24,316 bases of DNA from an uncultured Clostridia bacterium (lineage in GTDB: Bacteria > Bacillota > Clostridia > Lachnospirales > Anaerotignaceae). Shown here one piece after another: positions 21,564 to 24,316 of the stretch. Position 1 is the stretch's first letter; every line of letters starts with the position of its first letter. The position numbers and the translations under genes were made by a program. Location: NCBI GenBank assembly GCA_937888765.1, contig CALASU010000264.1, forward strand, positions 1 through 24,316, read 5' to 3'. Below the pieces are notes generated by a model that was not told the DNA's origin, made no database searches, and saw only the letters and a program-made list of their open reading frames with translations.

Positions 21564-22340
21564 ATGGGTTACTACGGCAAAGTAGAAATCAGCGGCGTAA
21601 ATACAGCGACCCTGCCTGTTCTGACAGGAACAGAAGCAAGGGAATTATTCATACAATGCAGAGCAGGCGATGAGAGTGCCAGACAGAAACTGATCGAGGG
21701 GAATCTGCGGCTGGTGCTGAGTATCATCAAGCGATTTGAAAACCGAAATGAAAATATGGATGACCTTTTTCAGATCGGGGTGGTTGGCTTAATCAAAGCC
21801 ATTGATAATTTTGATATCAATATGCAGGTCATGCCCTCGACCTATTTCTGCCCTATGATTATCGGAGAAATTCGGAGATATTTAAGGGATAATAATACCA
21901 TTCGGGTAAGCCGTTCTCTGCGGGATACGGCATATAAGGCATTACAGATCAAGGAACGGCTGATGGCAGAGCGGGAAAAAGAGCCGAGCATTGAAGAAAT
22001 TGCAAAGGAAATGGGGCTTTCCAGAGAAAATATCATCATGGCAATGGATGCCATACAGGACCCCGTTTCTTTGTTTGAACCAATTTATCACGATGGCGGA
22101 GATACGCTGTTTGTGATGGATCAGGTCAGTGATGAGAAAAACGGAGATAAGCTGTGGCTTGAAAATCTTTCTCTGAACGAAGCCATGCATCATCTTTCTG
22201 AGCGGGAAAAGAAAATTGTTTCTCTGCGTTTTTTTGAAGGAAAAACACAGACGGAAGTCAGCACGGAAATCGGGATCAGTCAGGCACAGGTATCCCGACT
22301 GGAAAAAAGTGCTTTGCAGCATATGCGAAAATATATGTGA
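21564..22340 (+). CDS. sigG: Forespore sporulation sigma factor sigma-G
   Basis: The 258-residue product matches sigma-G closely: KVEISGVNTATLPVL at the N-terminus, GNLRLVLSIIKRFENRNENM, GVVGLIKAIDNFDINMQV, CPMIIGEIRRYLRDNNTIRV, SRSLRDTAYKALQIKERLM, AIQDPVSLFEPIYHDGGDTL and the C-terminal helix-turn-helix EVSTEIGISQAQVSRLEKSA. It drives late forespore genes. The ATG at 21564 is preferred over the TTG at 21543 because GGAG at 21553-21556 is correctly spaced and family members start near here. It is separated from sigE by a terminator and its own candidate promoter, as expected for differently timed expression. Confidence 0.97.
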   Translation: MGYYGKVEISGVNTATLPVLTGTEARELFIQCRAGDESARQKLIEGNLRLVLSIIKRFENRNENMDDLFQIGVVGLIKAIDNFDINMQVMPSTYFCPMIIGEIRRYLRDNNTIRVSRSLRDTAYKALQIKERLMAEREKEPSIEEIAKEMGLSRENIIMAMDAIQDPVSLFEPIYHDGGDTLFVMDQVSDEKNGDKLWLENLSLNEAMHHLSEREKKIVSLRFFEGKTQTEVSTEIGISQAQVSRLEKSALQHMRKYM

Positions 22341-22364
22341 GCAATATCTGGCAAACGAAAATGG

Positions 22365-22393
22365 TTTACAATTTTCCTTGAATACGGTAAAAT
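22365..22393 (+). promoter_or_regulatory. Sigma-A-type promoter for the isochorismatase-family gene
   Basis: TTTACA (22365-22370), a 17-base spacer and TAAAAT (22388-22393), located just after sigG and about 80 bases before the next start codon. Both hexamers differ from consensus at one position. Confidence 0.7.
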
Positions 22394-22475
22394 GAGATAG
22401 AATGGAGGAATATGCGGAACAGGCATTTTTCTCAATCGGCTATCAAAAAACAACCGTATTAGGAGGAAAAGAAAT

Positions 22476-23018
22476 ATGAGAATTTTAGCAGAAGATACAG
22501 CTGCACTGTTTATCGATTTTCAGGAAAAACTGGTTCCTGCAATCGCAAACAATGAAGAAATTGTGGAAAAATCCGCAGTATTTGCAAGAGGTCTGAGAGA
22601 AATCGGTGTGCCTATCGCAGTAACACAGCAGTACACAAAAGGTCTGGGCGATACAGTACCCACAATCAAAGAAGCTCTGGGTGAATTCAATCCCATGGAA
22701 AAAACATCTTTCAGCGCAATGGGCTGTGAAGAATTTGTAATATGGGTAAAAGCGCAGGGCAAAAAGACAATTCTGGTTTGTGGTGTAGAAGCGCACATCT
22801 GCGTACTGCAGAGCATCATGGATCTGGTAAGAGAAGGCTTCCGTGTATTCATCGTGGCAGACTGCGTTGGCTCCAGAGCTTCCTACAACAGAGATTTCGC
22901 AATCCAGAGAGCAGGTCAGGAAGGTGCTTTTGTAACAACTTGCGAAGGTGCACTGTTTGAAATGGTTGCAGGTGCAGGTACACCTCACTTCAAAGCAATC
23001 TCCAAAATCGTAAAATAA
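22476..23018 (+). CDS. Isochorismatase-family cysteine hydrolase
   Basis: The 180-residue product has the family triad in order: Asp14 in ALFIDFQEKL, Lys76 in MEKTSFSAMG and Cys109 in VCGVEAHICVLQS. The cis-peptide-type GVEAH motif precedes the cysteine. Members hydrolyse amides or vinyl ethers (nicotinamidase, YcaC-like and similar enzymes). The substrate cannot be told here, and the short length is closer to YcaC-like proteins than to PncA. TTAGGAGG precedes the ATG. Codon use looks more biased than in neighbouring genes (many CTG, GTA, GCA, AAA and TTC), suggesting strong expression. It has its own promoter and terminator. Confidence 0.9.
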   Translation: MRILAEDTAALFIDFQEKLVPAIANNEEIVEKSAVFARGLREIGVPIAVTQQYTKGLGDTVPTIKEALGEFNPMEKTSFSAMGCEEFVIWVKAQGKKTILVCGVEAHICVLQSIMDLVREGFRVFIVADCVGSRASYNRDFAIQRAGQEGAFVTTCEGALFEMVAGAGTPHFKAISKIVK

Positions 23019-23028
23019 GAAATATGAC

Positions 23029-23065
23029 AGGAGCCTCAATCCCAAAGGATTTGGGGCTTCTTTTC
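23029..23065 (+). terminator. Terminator after the isochorismatase-family gene
   Basis: GGAGCCTCAATCC and GGATTTGGGGCTTC pair around CAAA with a bulge and one wobble, followed by TTTTCT. It lies directly before the ribosome binding site of the DUF5662-type gene. Confidence 0.8.
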
Positions 23066-23080
23066 TAGGAGGAAAATTCT

Positions 23081-23671
23081 ATGAGAGCAATGGAGCATTT
23101 CAGAACCATTACATACCACAGAAAACTAGTGCGGGAAGGCTGTTTTCGTGTGGGACTGTACTGGCAGGGGCTGACACATGATCTGACAAAATTTAGCCCG
23201 ACAGAATTTCTGGTAGGTGCAAAATATTTTCAGGGCGACCGCAGTCCGAACAATGCAGAAAAAGAGGCAAAGGGTTATTCCTCTTCCTGGCTGCATCATA
23301 AGGGCAGAAATAAGCACCATTTTGAATACTGGCTGGATTATACCATTCCGGGGACTTCTGATAAGGTAATTGTAGGCATGAAAATGCCTGTACGGTATGT
23401 GGTGGAAATGTTCATGGATCGTATCGCTGCCTGTAAGGTATATCAGAAGGACAGCTATACGGATGCAAGTCCTTTGGCATACCATGAAAAGAGTGCCAGA
23501 GTGAAAGAGTTTCTGCATCCCGAAACGCTGGCATTATTGGAAAAACTGCTGAAAATGCTGGCAAAATACGGCGAAGAAAAAACCTTTGCCTATGTAAGGC
23601 ATATTCTGAAGCAGGACAGAAAGAACCGAATGAAAAACGGACTTCTGCAAAAATGCTTTCTAAGAGACTAA
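23081..23671 (+). CDS. DUF5662-type protein of unknown function
   Basis: The 196-residue product has the layout I associate with DUF5662: MEHFRTITYHRKLV near the start, GLTHDLTKFSPTEF, a WLHHKGRNKHHFEYW block and MPVRYVVEMFMDRIAACKVY. The many conserved-looking His and Asp residues (HDLTK, HHKGRNKHH) suggest a metal-binding or phosphohydrolase-like fold, but no function is established. AGGAGGAAAATTCT precedes the ATG. It has no visible promoter of its own after the upstream terminator, so read-through is likely. It ends 140 bases before the transposase stop on the opposite strand. Confidence 0.65.
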   Translation: MRAMEHFRTITYHRKLVREGCFRVGLYWQGLTHDLTKFSPTEFLVGAKYFQGDRSPNNAEKEAKGYSSSWLHHKGRNKHHFEYWLDYTIPGTSDKVIVGMKMPVRYVVEMFMDRIAACKVYQKDSYTDASPLAYHEKSARVKEFLHPETLALLEKLLKMLAKYGEEKTFAYVRHILKQDRKNRMKNGLLQKCFLRD

Positions 23672-23759
23672 CTATTAAAAGTCAAGTCTAAAAATGAAAT
23701 TTTTTGAAAGAATTACAAAAATATGTTTAGGGAAATAAGAACCTTGAAAATCGCATGAC

Positions 23760-23785
23760 AAAAAGAGCATCTGAAACAGGTGCTC
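23760..23785 (-). terminator. Terminator for the minus-strand transposase gene
   Basis: On the minus strand GAGCACCTG (23785-23777), loop TTT, and CAGATGCTC (23773-23765) pair with one G-T, followed by TTTTTG. It lies about 25 bases beyond the transposase stop and has no T-run on the plus side. The rest of 23672-23810 is A-rich and shows no gene. Confidence 0.8.
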
Positions 23786-23810
23786 TGAAAGGAGATATTT
23801 ATAGAAAAAT

Positions 23811-24316
23811 TCAACTTGCCTTTCTGTATGCTTGTCCTGATTTTTCAAGCTGATAAATTACTCTTACCAGTTTTTTAGCAGCATGCGAAACAGCAACTGT
23901 ATAATGCTTACCTTCTGCACGCTTTTTAGCAAGATAAGCAGAGAAAGTCACATCCCAGCGACAAACAAACTTTGTAGCATTAAACAGAGCATAACGAAGA
24001 TAGCGAGAACCTCGTTTTTCCATGTGTGCATGGCAATTATCTAATTGTCCTGACTGATAAGTGGATGGTGACATACCTGCATAAGCAAGTATCTTATCGG
24101 GTGAATCAAAGCGACTGAAATCGCCGATTTCAGCAAGGATCATTGCGCCCATGCGATAATTGATACCGGGGATTGTAAGGATCGGTGACTTTATTTCATC
24201 CATGATGATCTTGATTGCGGTTTCTATTTCATCAATTTCGTTATCCAGTTCTTGTATCAGCCGAATAGTATGCTTTAATTCTAGTGATTTAGCAGGCATA
24301 TAAGAACCAATAGAAT
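23811..24316 (-). CDS. IS110-family transposase, C-terminal part, cut by the window edge
   Basis: The reading frame runs off the right edge: codons before the Met at 24299 stay open and read SIGSY into MPAKSLE. About 168 C-terminal residues of a protein that is usually near 400 are visible. The Transposase_20-type domain is clear: LTIPGINYRMGAMILAEIGD, then FSRFDSPDKILAYAGMSPS, TYQSGQ and EKRGSRYLRYALFNATKF. IS110 enzymes combine a RuvC-like N-terminal domain, not in view, with this domain, and move by RNA-guided (bridge RNA) recombination where studied. Whether the element is complete cannot be judged. It is convergent with the DUF5662 gene. Confidence 0.9.
   Translation of the reverse strand, partial: SIGSYMPAKSLELKHTIRLIQELDNEIDEIETAIKIIMDEIKSPILTIPGINYRMGAMILAEIGDFSRFDSPDKILAYAGMSPSTYQSGQLDNCHAHMEKRGSRYLRYALFNATKFVCRWDVTFSAYLAKKRAEGKHYTVAVSHAAKKLVRVIYQLEKSGQAYRKAS

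Larger units (their letters stand above)
23672..24316 (-). mobile_element. IS110-type insertion sequence, one end only
   Basis: The element containing the transposase enters from the right edge; its end must lie within 23672-23810, between the DUF5662 stop and the transposase stop. IS110 elements lack long terminal inverted repeats, and I could not place the exact boundary. The A-rich non-coding end with one hairpin is described under the terminator at 23760-23785. Confidence 0.6.

Noticed and set aside
22402..22479. A 25-codon ORF (MEEYAEQAFFSIGYQ...) overlapping the start of the isochorismatase-family gene by ATGA
   Set aside because: The overlap is tempting for a leader peptide, but there is no ribosome site and the predicted transcript would begin only a few bases before its ATG.

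Overview
The window reads as a stretch of chromosome from an anaerobic, endospore-forming member of the Clostridia, most likely a Lachnospirales-type organism. The grounds are spoIVA, spoIIGA, sigE and sigG, a ylmE-sepF-ylmG-ylmH-divIVA division cluster, AGGAGG-type ribosome binding sites with several TTG/GTG starts, and GC content that looks moderate by eye. I cannot fix the genus. Almost every gene is on the plus strand; the exceptions are a 55-codon ORF between sigE and sigG and an IS110-type transposase cut by the right edge.

Layout. 248-1726 is spoIVA (spore coat basement ATPase). 1845-3179 is a chemoreceptor with a six-helix membrane domain, ended by a terminator. A strong sigma-A-like promoter (3291-3319) then opens a run of cell-envelope and division genes: an HlyD-like membrane protein, ylmE, sepF, ylmG, ylmH and divIVA. 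After a repeat-filled gap come lspA and rluD, then an overlapping pair of genes resembling aspartate carbamoyltransferase (pyrB) and dihydroorotase (pyrC), then smc, ftsY and a suppressor-of-fused-domain protein. A terminator separates these from a small ECF sigma/putative anti-sigma operon. Next is the mother-cell to forespore sigma cassette spoIIGA-sigE, then sigG. The right end holds an isochorismatase-family hydrolase, a DUF5662-type protein and the IS110-type transposase.

How the genes relate. lspA-rluD followed by pyr genes, and ylm/divIVA plus spoIIGA-sigE-sigG, are linked in Bacillus too, so the window looks like a rearranged ancestral division/sporulation/pyrimidine neighbourhood. 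SpoIIGA would activate pro-sigma-E, sigma-E would drive mother-cell genes such as spoIVA, and sigma-G would act in the forespore. SepF, DivIVA, YlmG and SMC belong to division and chromosome segregation; FtsY and LspA belong to membrane-protein targeting and lipoprotein maturation.

Most notable. (1) The PyrB-like and PyrC-like proteins are full length and translationally coupled, yet both have lost canonical catalytic residues: STRTR became SARAK and the carbamoyl-phosphate His became Asn in the first; HxH became HxN and the catalytic Asp became Gly in the second. They look like a repurposed or non-catalytic pair at the old pyr operon position. (2) A dispersed intergenic element of three successive hairpins, with compensatory stem changes, occurs in three copies plus a lone hairpin. 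(3) A 55-codon minus-strand ORF with a good ribosome binding site lies between sigE and sigG. It shares a bidirectional terminator with sigE and has a candidate sigma-F-type promoter diverging from a similar one for sigG. (4) FtsY carries three exact-period 43-residue acidic repeats.

All family names come from motif recognition by eye; no searches were run.
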